Positions 49,528-61,256 of a stretch of DNA of 64,000 bases are shown piece after piece. Below the pieces are notes generated by a model that worked only from the letters and a program-made list of their open reading frames with translations, had not been told where the DNA came from and did no database searches. This stretch comes from Henckelia pumila (taxonomy: Eukaryota; Streptophyta; Magnoliopsida; Lamiales; Gesneriaceae): assembly GCF_033568475.1 (NCBI RefSeq), contig NC_133123.1, positions 128,188,930 to 128,252,929 of the forward strand. The letters are read 5' to 3'. The position numbers and the translations under genes are program-made. The number at the start of each line of letters is the position of its first letter. Positions within the stretch are counted from its first letter, which is position 1.

Positions 49528-51222
49528 ATGGGCTTGGAAGTAGATTATGGCAATAAGCACAAGCCAAACTCCACACCAAAACTTCCTTTATCCAAATTAC
49601 TCCCACCGAAGCCAACTCATGAGCCGATTCAAATGCTGACGCCTCCGCTTCACCAGTCGCTTTCCGTTCCATTCCGGTGGGAGGTGGCGCCCGGGAAGGC
49701 GAGGTCCAGCACCGATGGCCCCGTTACATGCGGTACGGCGGCGGCCAGGCGGTTGGACTTGCCTCCTAGATTAATGATGTTGAACGATGATAGTAAGAAT
49801 ATTAGCATAATGCCCTCGCCCGTCACGGTTCTGGACGGGCCATATGTTGGCCGTTCGTTGTCGCTGGCATGCACGTTTTCCTTCCGGAAAGGCTCGGTGA
49901 CGACTGGCCGGGAGGAGGGTGCGATGCGTCAGAGGGGCGGAGCTAGAAACTTGGGTTCGGGGCGGTGGGGGAGCTTCAAGGAGGAGGGGAAGTTTTCCCT
50001 TCGTGATGCTTTCAAGAATGAAAAAAGACTTAAGAGGAGGAGGAGCTTCTTTTACTTATCTGGCTTCAATTCTAATATATGGGTGAGTACTTTATGATTT
50101 TGCCTAGCTACAAATATATATATATTAATTTATTCCTCATTTGTTTAGTTTTATGATTCAAAACAGTAGTGATCGTTTAAATAAACTAGTACACGGAGCA
50201 TATATATTATTTGAAATTAAATATTATTTTATAAACTTGAATTTAATTATAATTTTTTGTTTAAATGTTAGAATAATGTGATAGTGGTTAGGATAATGGG
50301 GATAGTGGAACAAAATGTGGAAAGTTTTTGAATAAGAAATTTACTTTTTTGGATCTCCATTATTAAACATCTTAAAAGAATGATAAATAGTAAATTTGAA
50401 AATATATTAAAATGATCAAATATAGTTTTTCTATGGGGTTTATGTATTATAACATAGTAAAGATAACATAGTAAATATATATATATAATGTCATATATCT
50501 TCTAATTAGCCCTTATTTAAACACGATTATACACATGACTGTGCACATCACCATGTGTGTGTAGTATATATATCAAGTTTTATGGTATTACATAATACAT
50601 ATTAGCAACGACACGCAAAGCGCGTGTGCATCATAATATTTATTATTTTATATAATGTTAGTTTGTAAGATATCAGATTTCTTGTTATGATTTTTTTTAT
50701 TATTATCATAAATTTTATAATAAATAATTTAAACAATCGACAAAGATTTTGGAAAAATGAGATCGAGAACACGGTTGAAGAAACGTGGGTGTTTGGGTGG
50801 CATGGGAAGTGGGCCGTGATTTTATATTTTGGAGACACATTTGGGTCGGTAGTTTACCTAATTAAGGGAGTTTTCATATTGTAGTTGTAATTTATGAAGA
50901 AGGGTAATTTAGTCTACACATTAAATTGACCATGACAGTTTTTATAAGGTGTTTAGCCATTATTATATAGTAAAGATATACACTTCTATCCTATATGGAG
51001 AAAACTTATTCACAAGTAAAAAGGTTACTACGATCCAATACACTGATCGAATAAGTTATATATCGATATAGCATGCATAAACTTTACCCATATACGTACA
51101 CAAACAATTTGTAAGATTTAAGACTTGTAATTCGTGCATTATATTGCATCAAATTATTCATTGTGTTGCAGGCTGATATTTGTGCAAGATTTAGGCATGC
51201 AGTTCCATGGAGGCGTAGCTGA
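49528..51222 (+). CDS. DUF688-like small basic protein, gene 2 (tandem paralog)
   Basis: Exons 49528-50082 and 51172-51222 with a phase-0 GT-AG intron of 1089 bp encode 201 residues. It shares with gene 1 the N-terminus, VPFRWEVAPGKAR, VTVLDGPYVGRSLSLACTF, GRWGSFKEEGKFSLRDAFKN and the last exon (ADICARFRHAVPWRRS). The Ala-rich linker after the PGKAR motif is shorter than in gene 1. The two start codons lie 1.8 kb apart in the same orientation, a local tandem duplication. The intron is more than three times longer than that of gene 1, owing to extra DNA at about 50440-50960. Function unknown. Confidence 0.88.
50440..50960. repeat. Extra DNA in the intron of gene 2, possible insertion
   Basis: Absent from the gene 1 intron. 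Bounded roughly by AACATAGTAAAGATA-like text (50452) and TATATAGTAAAGATA (50965-50979). Contains ACACGCAAAGCGCGTGTGC at 50611-50629, a hairpin of a type seen near Helitron ends. No definite termini or target site, so class unknown. Confidence 0.35.
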
Positions 51223-52802
51223 TTTTTTTTCAGGAGAAAAAAAAAAAGAAAAAAGTCAGAAGCTTTGATGAAACCTCCGTTCCCCAAAATTTCCTCTTTT
51301 GTGTTTAATTTCTTTTATTTTGTGAATTACTTAATCAATGTTATGTTTATTTATGTGTTATAAATTAGGTATTCAAGATTATCTCTTGACCATCTTTCAA
51401 TAGGATGTTTAGATATCCTCATGTATTTTTTAAAAAAAATATATTGTGGATCCAAACGTTCCATTCATGTTCGTTGGTTATCATATCATAGAGATTAAGA
51501 TTACAAATAACTAAAAATTACTATTTATTAAGTAATTATGGAAGCTAAAAAAATATTTATCTTATATGTGAAGATATAATTAATATCATTTATTTCAACA
51601 ACTTATTGTTACTTATTTTGTGATATACATTCAATTTAAAAATTAAATGAAAAATAATAATATAAAACTCGCGAATCGACTCGAGCCACGTAAATTTTGA
51701 ACCATGTTATAAGAATTTGCAACGATCAAGTTTGAGTCGTACACACCGCAACTCAATTTAAACTTAAACGAAGCATACAGAATTTCAATTATATTCGACG
51801 ACAGTTTAATTTTCAAACCATCTTAGTTAAGATAATGAGCCCATTGGGCTAAACATGAAAATATCCATGGTGGGCTATTCAAGCGCTATCTGGCCCAACA
51901 CATATTTTTCAAAGCTCACGAATTTTTAAATTTTATCTCATTTTTTTTCTCAAATTTTTTTTTTTATCTCATTTTAATATTATATTATATTTTTATTTAA
52001 AATAATAGAATGGTTCAAATATGTATTTAGGTATCTCATTACAGTTGAGTTAGAGTACATTTTTTTTCTTCCAATAGTATGCAAGTCGTTTGCTAGCTCA
52101 ATAAATTAACTAATATTGCGTTATGTGCTTGTATAAGTATTTGTTTTTTAAATTAAATAAATTTATTTTTGGACTTAATGAAAAAAATTGTAATTATTTT
52201 ATTTTATATTATAAAATAAGGGTATAGTAGTGACTTTTTTTGTATTTGCTAAGAGTATAATAATTTTAGTATAGATTAATATTGCTGAGAGCTAATTTGA
52301 TTGTGTTTTAGATCATCTCCAATCCAACACTAATTTGGTGTAAAACGCCAAAATAATGTTGGATCCATCCCTCCAACCGAGACTCCAAGTGCTATATTTA
52401 GCGTTATATTGAAAGAATGCTACAGTGGTGCACCACTGTAGCAATAGCCTTAAGTTTTATTTTTTTTATTTTAATTTTTGTAACTTGTAATTTTATTTTA
52501 ATTTTCAATTAATAATTAAATTTCTTATTTTTATAATTTATTTAATTAAATAAAATATAATATTAAAATTAAAAATTATAAGTTTAAGTATTTAAGATAA
52601 TTATTTTTTATTTTTTTAAAATTATTTGTTCAAAATATTTAATTATTTTTTAAAATTAATTTCAGTATAGAAATTATTAAGCATATAATTAATGTATTGA
52701 TATTTTAATTTATGTGTTAATTAATATTTTGTTGAATAAATTAGTTGTGATAAATAAAATAATAGGAAATATTTGAGAATATTCGTTTTAGTGTAAAATT
52801 TA
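51223..52802. other. Gene-free DNA with a perfect 24-bp palindrome
   Basis: AT-rich, no gene. A perfect palindrome at 52419-52442 (arms GCTACAGTGGTG and CACCACTGTAGC) lies in text that begins ATCATCTCCAATCC (52312), familiar from small MITEs. The other end was not found. Confidence 0.6.
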
Positions 52803-52807
52803 GAGTT

Positions 52808-53367
52808 TGATGCCCCTAAAAAATATACGAGTCTAATCCGACCGAGCCCAATAATCCATATTTTTGGAAATATACTTTGAGGCCGTTCTAGTCTTATTTT
52901 ATGAGAAGCCCAGGAAGGGCCCAATATCTAGAACCTTCCAGTACTATCGGACACATGAAGATCTGCAACAGATAAGAACAATATCTTATAAATCCAAAAT
53001 TTGATATGATTTCAGACTCATCAATTAGAGTCCTACTCTAACACATATTCTACCTTGACAAGGTAACCTACCCTTCCAAGCCCCTATAAATACAGGTATG
53101 GTTCATGGTTTATGGATGATCTATTGGATTCACTTCTTGTTCACACCCTCACGCACGCATATTCTCTTGTTTTTACTTTTTGTCAAGCTCTTTCACTTTC
53201 GAGCACTGACTTAGGCATCGGAGGGGTCACGCCGAAACACCTTCGGCGCCCCCTAATTTAGTTTCTGTCTGTGCACAGCTTCGTCGTGCCCGACCCGATC
53301 CGATTTATTGAAGATTTGAAGATCCACTCTACCAGACCGAACCCGGAGGAAAAAATCGACATCATCA
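52808..53367 (+). repeat. 5' LTR of the LARD element
   Basis: TGATGCCCC to CATCATCA. Contains the TATA box TATAAATA at 53085-53092 and the R/U5-like text CTTAGGCATCGGAGGGG near 53210. Confidence 0.95.
53085..53092 (+). promoter_or_regulatory. TATA box of the 5' LTR
   Basis: CCCCTATAAATACAGG is a good plant TATA context, conserved in the 3' LTR at 61746-61753. Confidence 0.7.
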
Positions 53368-53368
53368 A

Positions 53369-53387
53369 TTGACGCCGTCTGTGGGAA
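53369..53387 (+). other. Putative primer binding site
   Basis: TTGACGCCGTCTGTGGGAA starts two bases after the LTR. It resembles the GGCGCCGTCTGTGGGAA text found after LTRs of Tat-like elements. Primer tRNA not determined. Confidence 0.5.
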
Positions 53388-55930
53388 TTTGAAGAAACAG
53401 AATTAAGATGTGAGAATGGAACGAAAAAAGGAGGATTCAAATAAAAAAAAAATTTGCAACAAAGCTTTTGTTGATCTACGATGGAGATAAACATTATCAC
53501 GAGAACAATATTCAAACATCTTAAACTTTCTGGGCAACACCGCGGTCGATCCTCCATGGCTATTTCCTTTCTACCGCTGCACTCAACATTTACTGCACCT
53601 CCCACGAACGAACCCGAAACAAAGTCCCCAAACTACATATTATCCCGGCTTCACAATAAAGATGAAGATCAATTTTGAGGATTTCCAACCTTCAAAACCC
53701 CCAAACCAAACTCCACCCACGTCTTTTCCCCATAGAGCCCACGTAGTCGCTCCTTGACAATGGGTTGCCTTCACTATTATGTTCACTGTCGAGGAATATG
53801 GTCCGACCATCCCATGAATATGCTTCACTAAGGGATTATCGACCACCATCATCTATGCCTTGTGCGCTCACACAAGCTCCGAGTTGCGCCGCCACCGGCC
53901 CGACTACTACAACTATATTTAGCTGCTCGATAATTCTCCTTCTGACGAATGCATCATCTCGCGCACCTTTTGTACCATGCCATCCGACCCTTGTGCTTCT
54001 GTACTATCAATCGTTGCATCTGTCTTCAATACCTCGCCGAGGAAGTCGGGTTCGCGCAATCGAACTTGTTTTGGGTTCTACACCACCCTTCGCCCCTTTT
54101 TGCCGTTTGAGTTTCTGGGAATCTGAGTACTAAAACCACCACTGTTCTTGAGCGCGAAACAGTATCTTGGGTTTTGAACGTTTCGTGTTCGCTTTCAATC
54201 TTGGAAGGATTTGATTGATGTCTTCTTACACCGTTCGGAAACATTCTCCAACGGTTGTTCTTCTTCAAGAGATAAGTTTCGGTTCTTTATCTTGATTTAT
54301 ATACCAGCGCTCAAGTTTAGATAATTCTCGGCATATAAATTTCTCTTCGCACGAATTTTCTTGAATCGTTTGTTATATTTTCTTATGCGATCATGCTTAT
54401 GACCGGATTAATATGATTATTGGTTCATGTTTAGATTTCAAATTGGTTTGTGTGTCTTGATAGGGCTCGATTGTTTCACCCCGTTTCCAGTTATATCGCA
54501 CATGTTCGATGAATTCCTTGAGCCAACGTTTTCTATGCATACTTTACTATATGCTTCCTGTGAGTTTCAAGCTTCAACTGAGTTTAGTCATTAGACGAGG
54601 AAGAATTAATCTACATTCATGCTTCTCAACATTCCTATCCCTATCACATACTACTGTTTCGCATAGGTTAATTGGCGAACATTTTTTTTCTTTTGACAAA
54701 ACACAGGTGAAATCGTAAGAATCGGCCAAATCTGTTGATCATCTCATAACACCTGATTTATTTTCTTAAAAGTGTTTAGTCCGTACAATTTGACTTTGAG
54801 ATAGATTGCTATTCAAGATTTAACTCCAAGCTTTTTATCACTTTGTTTAAATATCTGAGTCGGGTAGTATTTTAAGCTTGAATCACATGCTCCATACCGA
54901 TGTTTCTTATGTGTCCTTCCTTGTACAGAAAGAATGAAATAAGCTCTACATGTTTACCAAATTACTCGGAATTAGCAAAATTCACCCCTACATGTATTAC
55001 ACACGTTTTTGTCTAAAATAAAAATACAAATTGTCTCATGCCATCTCCATTACCTTGGGCAAACGAGAATGAGCAAAATCATGGTATCACTGTCATGAGC
55101 TTACCATATAGATTTACATTAGTATAAATCAAGAATTTATTTAATTTCTTGGTGGATTTTTCACCTAGACATACACCTGGGTTACTTTTTGTTTTGTTTT
55201 CTCTTTTTCCTTTTTCGTAATGGGTTATGTATTTTTATATAATTATGCACACTATAAGTGCTCATGTTAATTATTTGTTTATTCGTATTGATCCATGATA
55301 GTAATATTATCTCGAACCACATAAGCTCAATTTTTAAATCCTTGATAGATGGCTTTATCACTTTCGATTTCATCAATCATTAGTTTTCCACTTACTAGAA
55401 TATTTTATTGGCATATCTTATGTGACAGGTTTCAAAAGTTCTAGATTTCACCATTTCATGAATTTGGATATTATAATTTTTTCTTGATATGTTAATGTCA
55501 TACATTCAAAATATTAGTGTTTTGGATTCCTTTTGCAATGGTTTTGTCGTTTAATGCAGAACTCAAAATATGTTACGCTTGGCTACATGGATTTTGCGTG
55601 GACTTAGCCCATGTCACTTTTACCATCGAGTATCTTAGCTTGATACTTTGTGGCAACTTAGTCAAGCCTATTCAACAACTCCTCGAGAAAAAAAAAAAAA
55701 AGAAAGATAAGTTTTTTAATTATTTTTAGCAAAACTATTTTTGTTGTGACAAATTTTGAGATATCTCATAATAAATTTTTATGTAGAGTCATGTGTTTAA
55801 TTAACTTAATATTATATTATGTTTCTATTGCTTGGTATTTTTGTTTGGCTTATTTAACAGAAATCGCCATGCAATCTAGCAAAAAGGCACAATCCATGAC
55901 TCAACACTTTATAAGTTCGGGAAGGGCCGG
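53388..55930 (+). other. LARD interior, non-coding
   Basis: No gag-pol domain. The frames at 53765-54133 and elsewhere lack known motifs. An A-run at 55688-55700 precedes T-rich DNA. Nothing else identifiable. Confidence 0.6.
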
Positions 55931-55939
55931 CATCATAAA

Positions 55940-56914
55940 TCCACTCCGGTGGTGCGAAACCAAAATCCTCTCCGGGGGTGTTAAACCAAAATCCTCTCCG
56001 GGGGTGCTAAACCCAAACCCACTCCGGTGGTACTCAAAAGCCCGACGAGCTCGGCACTCACCACGCCACTCGTGGTCAAATCAAAGCCCGATCAGTTCGG
56101 AACCCACCACGCCACTCGTGGTCAAATCAAAGCCCGATCAGTTCGGCACCCACCATGCCATTCGTGATCAGAATCCAAGCCCGACCAGCTCGGCACACAC
56201 CACGCCACTCGTGGTCAAATCAAAGCCCGATCAGTTCGGCACCCACCACGCCACTCGTGGTCAAATCAAAGCCCGATCAGTTCGGCACCCACCACGCCAT
56301 TCGTGATCAGAATCCAAGCCCGACCAGCTCGGCACACACCACGCCATTCGTGGTCAGAATCCAAGCCCGACCAGCTCGGCACACACCACGCCATTCGTGG
56401 TCAGAATCCAAGCCCGATCAGTTCGACACTCACCACGCCATTCGTGGTCAAATCAAAGCCCGATTAGTTCGGCACCCACCACGCCATTCGTGGTCAAATC
56501 AAAGCCCGATCAGTTCGGCACTCACCACGCCATTCGTGGTCAAATCAAAGCCCGACCAGTTCGGCACTCACCATGCCATTCGTGGTCAAATCAAAGCCCG
56601 ATCAGTTCGGCACTCACCACGCCATTCGTGGTCAAATCAAAGCCCGATAAGTTCGGCACTCACCACGCCATTCATGGTCAAATCAAATCCCGATCAGTTC
56701 GGCACTCACCACGCCATTCGTGGTCAAATCAAAGCCCGAATAGCTCGGCAATATGTAAACCCACGCCACTCGTGGTTATCTCAAAAGCCCGACTAGCTCG
56801 GCAATATGTAAACCCACGCCACTCGTGGTTATCTCAAAAGCCCGATTAGCTCGGCAATATGTAAACTCGCGCCACTCGTGGTTATCTCAAAAGCCCGATT
56901 AGCTCGGCAATATG
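55940..56914 (+). repeat. Minisatellite array in the LARD (three unit types)
   Basis: Begins with about four units built on AAATCCTCTCCGGGGGTG or CCACTCCGGTGG (55940-56035). Then about 15 units of 46-47 bp with core CCACGCCATTCGTGGTCAAA and GCCCGATCAGTTCGGCAC. Then about four units of 53 bp containing CTCGGCAATATGTAAACC. Every long unit carries CCACG...CGTGG, able to pair. The last unit is cut by the 4.3 kb insertion and resumes at 61262 (to about 61345). Long open frames over it are repeat artefacts. Confidence 0.92.
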
Positions 56915-58450
56915 TGTAACATCCGAAAATTTTTATACGTAAATTTGCATGCATAATTAGGGAAAATAATTATTTAAAAATTTTATTTGGGTTAAATGAC
57001 TTATATGTGTTATTATGTGAATTATATGCATGATTTAAATTTATTTTAGCATTTAACCCGCAATTATTGTATTTTTAGATTTTTGAGTAAATAAGTTATT
57101 TGATCGTGTAGACGGGACCGTGGACGGACGAGATATCAAATTTTGAGCCAAAAATATTTTATGAGATTTTATGAGCCTTAAAATAATATTTTATGATATT
57201 TTTTCAAGAAAATTTTAGTATTTAATTATATATTTATTTAAGGGTTGATTTTTAGCCAAAATAAGTTATTTTAATGAATTTTATTAATTTTTAAAACTCC
57301 CTTAAATTAATATTTCGGGATTTATGTTTTATATCAGATTAGTATGTATTTTTAAAAGTTTAAAATTTTATGTTTATGTTATATTATCTACCTAATTAAT
57401 TTATATTATCTATTAACCTATTTTTTACCCAAAATTTTATCCCAAAAATCATTCCCTACACTACGTAAACCCTATCAGCCGCCTCCACTCTCCTTTCCCC
57501 CTCCATTCCATCGACCAACAGCATATTTCCAGAGCACCATAGCCGATCCTTGGAGTTTATCAAGTTGTTCGTCGTTTCGCCGTCCCGGAGTTGTACACGC
57601 GGTTACCTTCGTTAATAAATCAAAAGGCATGTTTAATTCCCTACCATATAAGCTAATACTCACGTTTTTTATCAGACTATATGGATTTGACATGATATTT
57701 ACTGAACTTCTTCTGAAAAATCTCATAGACTTCTTCACGTGCATGAGTTTTCTTGTTTTCTTCAAGGTTTGATCACGTTTTTCTCATGTGGCTCGGGTCC
57801 AGGCTGTTGGCTGTGGTTAGTATCGTGTCCTAGGTTCTGTAGGATTGAGTGAGGCAGGGGGTTTGTGCCAAGAAGGGCCAGAACCGAAGCCAAAGAAGTT
57901 GGGTGCAGCAGATCGCGCAGATTGCGCAGCGTTGGGAGATTGGCTTGTTCTCGGTTCATAGGGCGTGTTTTAGGTTGATTCCAGTGGGGTTAGAACCCCA
58001 AGACCTTGGGGAAGATATTACAGGTGGTGCTCCTACTGGTGGTTGCCGGAGATGGGCGACCGAACGGCCTGAAGTTTCTGGTCTCGTTCTGCGCGTGAGC
58101 AGAAACTAGGGGTAGATTGTTTTGGTTCGTTCGCCTTCTACAGAGCTCCGTTTGAGGTAAAATTTGTTGGGTTAGAACCGTATGGATGTTAGCTAAGTAT
58201 GGGCAGTGGTTTCACGGCCAAAGGTCTCCAGAGTAGGCGGCACGGTCAGTTTTTCCAAAGTCGCTCAGGGCTGTTGTGAGTTAGGATTAAGGAAAGAAAG
58301 GCTAAGGTTGTGTCTAGGCTTTAGGCGGGCCAGGCTTGGTGTTTTGGGTACGGTTCAGGTCCGTTGGGTCACGGGTCATGTTAGTCGGGTCCGGGTCTGG
58401 TTTATATTAGTTGGGCTCGAGTATTTTTTATTTTTAAGTTAATTATTAAG

Positions 58451-58740
58451 TTGGGCTGTAAATGGGCCAAAGCTAGTTCAATTAATTAATTGGGCCACAT
58501 GTGAATTAAGTTATTGGGCTTTAGTAATTATTTAAGTGTGTCTATTAATTTTTATGGGTCTTGGGGCCCATGAAAATTATTGGGCCAGTCTTTAGGTTTT
58601 TGGGTCATTGGGCCAAACTAAGTAATTAATGGGCTTGAGTTTTGTTATTGAGCTATGTATGTCATATTGGGCTTGAATAAATTATTTGGGCTTTAATGTA
58701 AGTTAATGGGCTTAAGTTGAATTATTGGGCCAGTCTTAGA
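58451..58740 (+). promoter_or_regulatory. Cluster of TGGGCC/TGGGCT motifs
   Basis: About a dozen TGGGCY hexamers in 290 bp of the left arm, with GCCCA counterparts in the right arm (about 60380-60690). TGGGCY is the plant site II element bound by TCP factors. A function in this repeat is not shown. Confidence 0.55.
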
Positions 58741-58992
58741 ATTTATGGGTTTAAGTCTAAGGGGCCAGCAGTCTGACCAACCCGTAAAAAATTAACTAAG
58801 TCCGGAATATATATTTAATTCTTTTTTATGCATGAAGTTTATTTTAAGTATAAGTATATTTATTATTAAAATTAATTAAATATATATTACGGACATATTT
58901 TAAGTGCATGCATACATGAAATATTTTATGATGTGTTTATGATTAAGAATTGAACATGAAAAATATTTTTATGGAAATTGAAGTGATGTGGC

Positions 58993-59107
58993 GGCACAGA
59001 GGTGGTTTACCACCGGCACAGAGGTAGTTCTACTATCGGCATAGAAGTGATTTTACCACTGACACAGAGGTAGTTTACTACCAGCATAGAGGTGGATTTA
59101 TCCACCG
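58993..59107 (+). repeat. Five-unit hairpin array, left arm
   Basis: Units of about 22-25 bases, each with a CACAGA- or CATAGA-type spacer and a stem such as GGTGG-TTTA-CCACC, GGTAG-TTTA-CTACC or GGTGGA-TTTA-TCCACC. Stems vary but both sides vary together in most units. Confidence 0.9.
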
Positions 59108-60046
59108 CCACATACGATGGTTCTTAGACTGATCAGTCGGCACAGTTATTAGTCACATTCATGGATATGACCATACTCAGTTTTTATGATGATGACATGC
59201 TCAATTATGTTATGTATGATTAGCTATGATGTATGTACGACTGATGATGAATAATTTTTATGATGCATTATTTTAAGATCATGCATGCATGTCCACGTAA
59301 GTTATATGTATTAGTATGATTATGTGATGCATTATTTTAACCCTTGTTATAAAGGATTAGACATGTTGAGCCTCTAGGCTCACTACGCTTATATGGTGCA
59401 GGTGAGTACGATGATTCATTTGTAGCTCCTACCGGTGGCGAGGATGTATGAGCGAGCATGGCAGTGGCCCCGTGACCGTCGCATGGAAGAGTTATCATTA
59501 TTTTTAAATACTTTATTAGGGCTTTTAAAACATGTTTCAAAGTTTTATTTATGTTTATTTTCGCATGCATGAGTTTGAATTTTGGGTTATTATTTCTTTT
59601 ATGTTTATACATATATGTATGGGCGTATATGTATAGTATTATTTTTTTAAAAAAAAAAAAAATTTCCGCATTTATTACTGTCATGCTTGCTCATACATCC
59701 TCGCCACCGGTAGGAGCTACAAACGAATCATCACACTCACCTGCACCATATAAGCGTAGTGAGCCTAGGGGCTCAACATGTCTAATCCTTTATAACAAGG
59801 GTTAAAAATAATGCATCACATAATCATACTAATACATATAATATCATGAGTATGCATGCATGCTCTTAAAAATGTGCACTGTAAACTCTTGCATACCATA
59901 TCTTATAACATAACATCCATCATACTAATCATATAATCCATACGTAAATAGAGCATGACTTAATCATAAGTAACTGTGAAGGTTATATCCGTATATGTGG
60001 CTCGTAAACATGAGCGACTGATCAGTCTGAGAACCATCGTACGTGG

Positions 60047-60162
60047 CGGTGAATAATCACCTCTATGCTGGTAGTAAACTACCTCTGTGCCAGTGGTAAA
60101 ACCACTTCTATGCCGGTAGTAGAACTACCTTTGTGCTGGTGGTAAACCACCTCTGTGCCGCC
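60047..60162 (-). repeat. Five-unit hairpin array, right arm
   Basis: Inverted counterpart with stems GGTGA/TCACC, GGTAG/CTACC, AGTGGT/ACCACT, GGTAG/CTACC and GGTGG/CCACC. Units correspond one to one with the left array in reverse order. Confidence 0.9.
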
Positions 60163-61112
60163 ACATAACTTCAATTTCCATAAAAACATTTTTCATGCTC
60201 AATTCTTAATCATAAACACATCATAAAAATTCTTCATGTATGCATGCACTTAAAATATGTTCGTAATATATATTTAATTAAATTTTTATAATAAATATAC
60301 TTTTACTTAAAATAGACTTCATGCATAAAAATAATTAAATATATATTTCGGACTTAGTTTATTTTCATGGATTGGTCCAGACTGCTGATCACTCACTCTA
60401 AGTCCATTAAACTTAAATAAAAGCCCAATGGAAATAAATTTTTAATTAAATGTCATTATTCATAAATGGACCTAAATAAAAACATTTAAGTCCATTAACT
60501 TAAGCTAAGCCCAATAATAATATTTTAACCCAAATAACTTAATTAAACTTAATTGAGCCTAAATAAAAATATTTAAGTCCATTAACTTAATTAAACCCAA
60601 TAAAACTCTAGACTAGCCCAAAAATCCATCGACGGGCCCAAAAATTCCCATGGGCTCCCAAGCCCATGAAAATCATTGGGTTAACTTAAATAAATCATTT
60701 AAGGCCCAAATAAAATTATTTGGAGTCCCAAATAATTTTTTAATCATTAAACTGGCCCAAAAACCAATTAAACTCTTAATTACTTAAAAATTAAAATACC
60801 CGAGCCCGACCCACCTAACCCGGACCCGGACCCTACTGACCCGATCCATGACACCCAAGACCCGACCCGAACCACCCAGCCCAAGCCCAGCTCAAAATAA
60901 AACCCAGAAGTTCAAAACTTAACCCAAGCATATTTCTGCTCATAACCAACTCCGTGCAGCTGTACTAATTCCTTTCGTTCTCTCTGATCAGACAATATTT
61001 GACCATGAAACCACTTCTATCACTTAGACAACATCAAGACGTTTACATCAAGCTAAAAATCAGCCCAAACAGTGGTTCGAGGAAGGAGAACAAAGCCTTG
61101 CATTCGGGAGCT

Positions 61113-61197
61113 CATCACATAAGAACTCTAAATTTAAGCGTGCTTGACTTGGAGCAATTATAGGATGGGTGACCCCCTGGGAAGTTTCTCAGGGTGC
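61113..61197 (+). repeat. 5S rRNA-derived sequence (not a functional gene)
   Basis: Contains, in 5S order and spacing, AAGAACTC, AAGCGTGCTTG (61137-61147), GGATGGGTGACC (61164-61175) and CTGGGAAGT (61178-61186), matching the second half of plant 5S rRNA including the box C region. The first third of 5S is missing or unrecognisable. 5S-derived sequence inside LTRs is known from Cassandra TRIM elements. Relative to the right-arm LTR orientation it is antisense. Confidence 0.75.
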
Positions 61198-61256
61198 GTG
61201 TGAGTGAGGACATAAGCACGCTGAAAAGACCCGTCTTGATACAGTGGGACGTTACA

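Larger units (their letters stand above)
56915..61256. mobile_element. Nested insertion: two opposed LTR-like arms (4342 bp)
   Basis: Starts TGTAACATCCG and ends CGGGACGTTACA-like (GGGACGTTACA), flanked by a perfect ATATG duplication (56910-56914, 61257-61261). Removing it restores the minisatellite unit. Inside, about 58370-59465 and 59682-60860 are inverted, diverged copies meeting at about 59467-59681. Each arm reads inward like a chromoviral LTR. The right arm carries a 5S rRNA-like stretch near its outer end; the left arm has unrelated DNA there (56915-58370). No coding region recognised. Confidence 0.8.

Noticed and set aside
53765-54133. Possible captured host gene inside the LARD
   Set aside because: No recognisable domain, no splice structure and no homology that I can name; left as non-coding interior.
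55746-56849. Long overlapping open frames encoding Ser/Pro/His-rich repeats
   Set aside because: They are produced by the 46-bp minisatellite, whose units contain few stop codons; the frame rotates between units and there is no start context or domain.
55940-56914. CRISPR-like array
   Set aside because: Repeats and intervening sequence are both repetitive, units vary, and the DNA is a plant retrotransposon minisatellite.
59337-59805. Two frames on opposite strands with the same C-terminal peptide
   Set aside because: A consequence of the inverted LTR-like arms, not two genes.
61113-61197. Functional 5S rRNA gene
   Set aside because: The 5' third and several conserved positions are missing, and it lies inside an inserted element.
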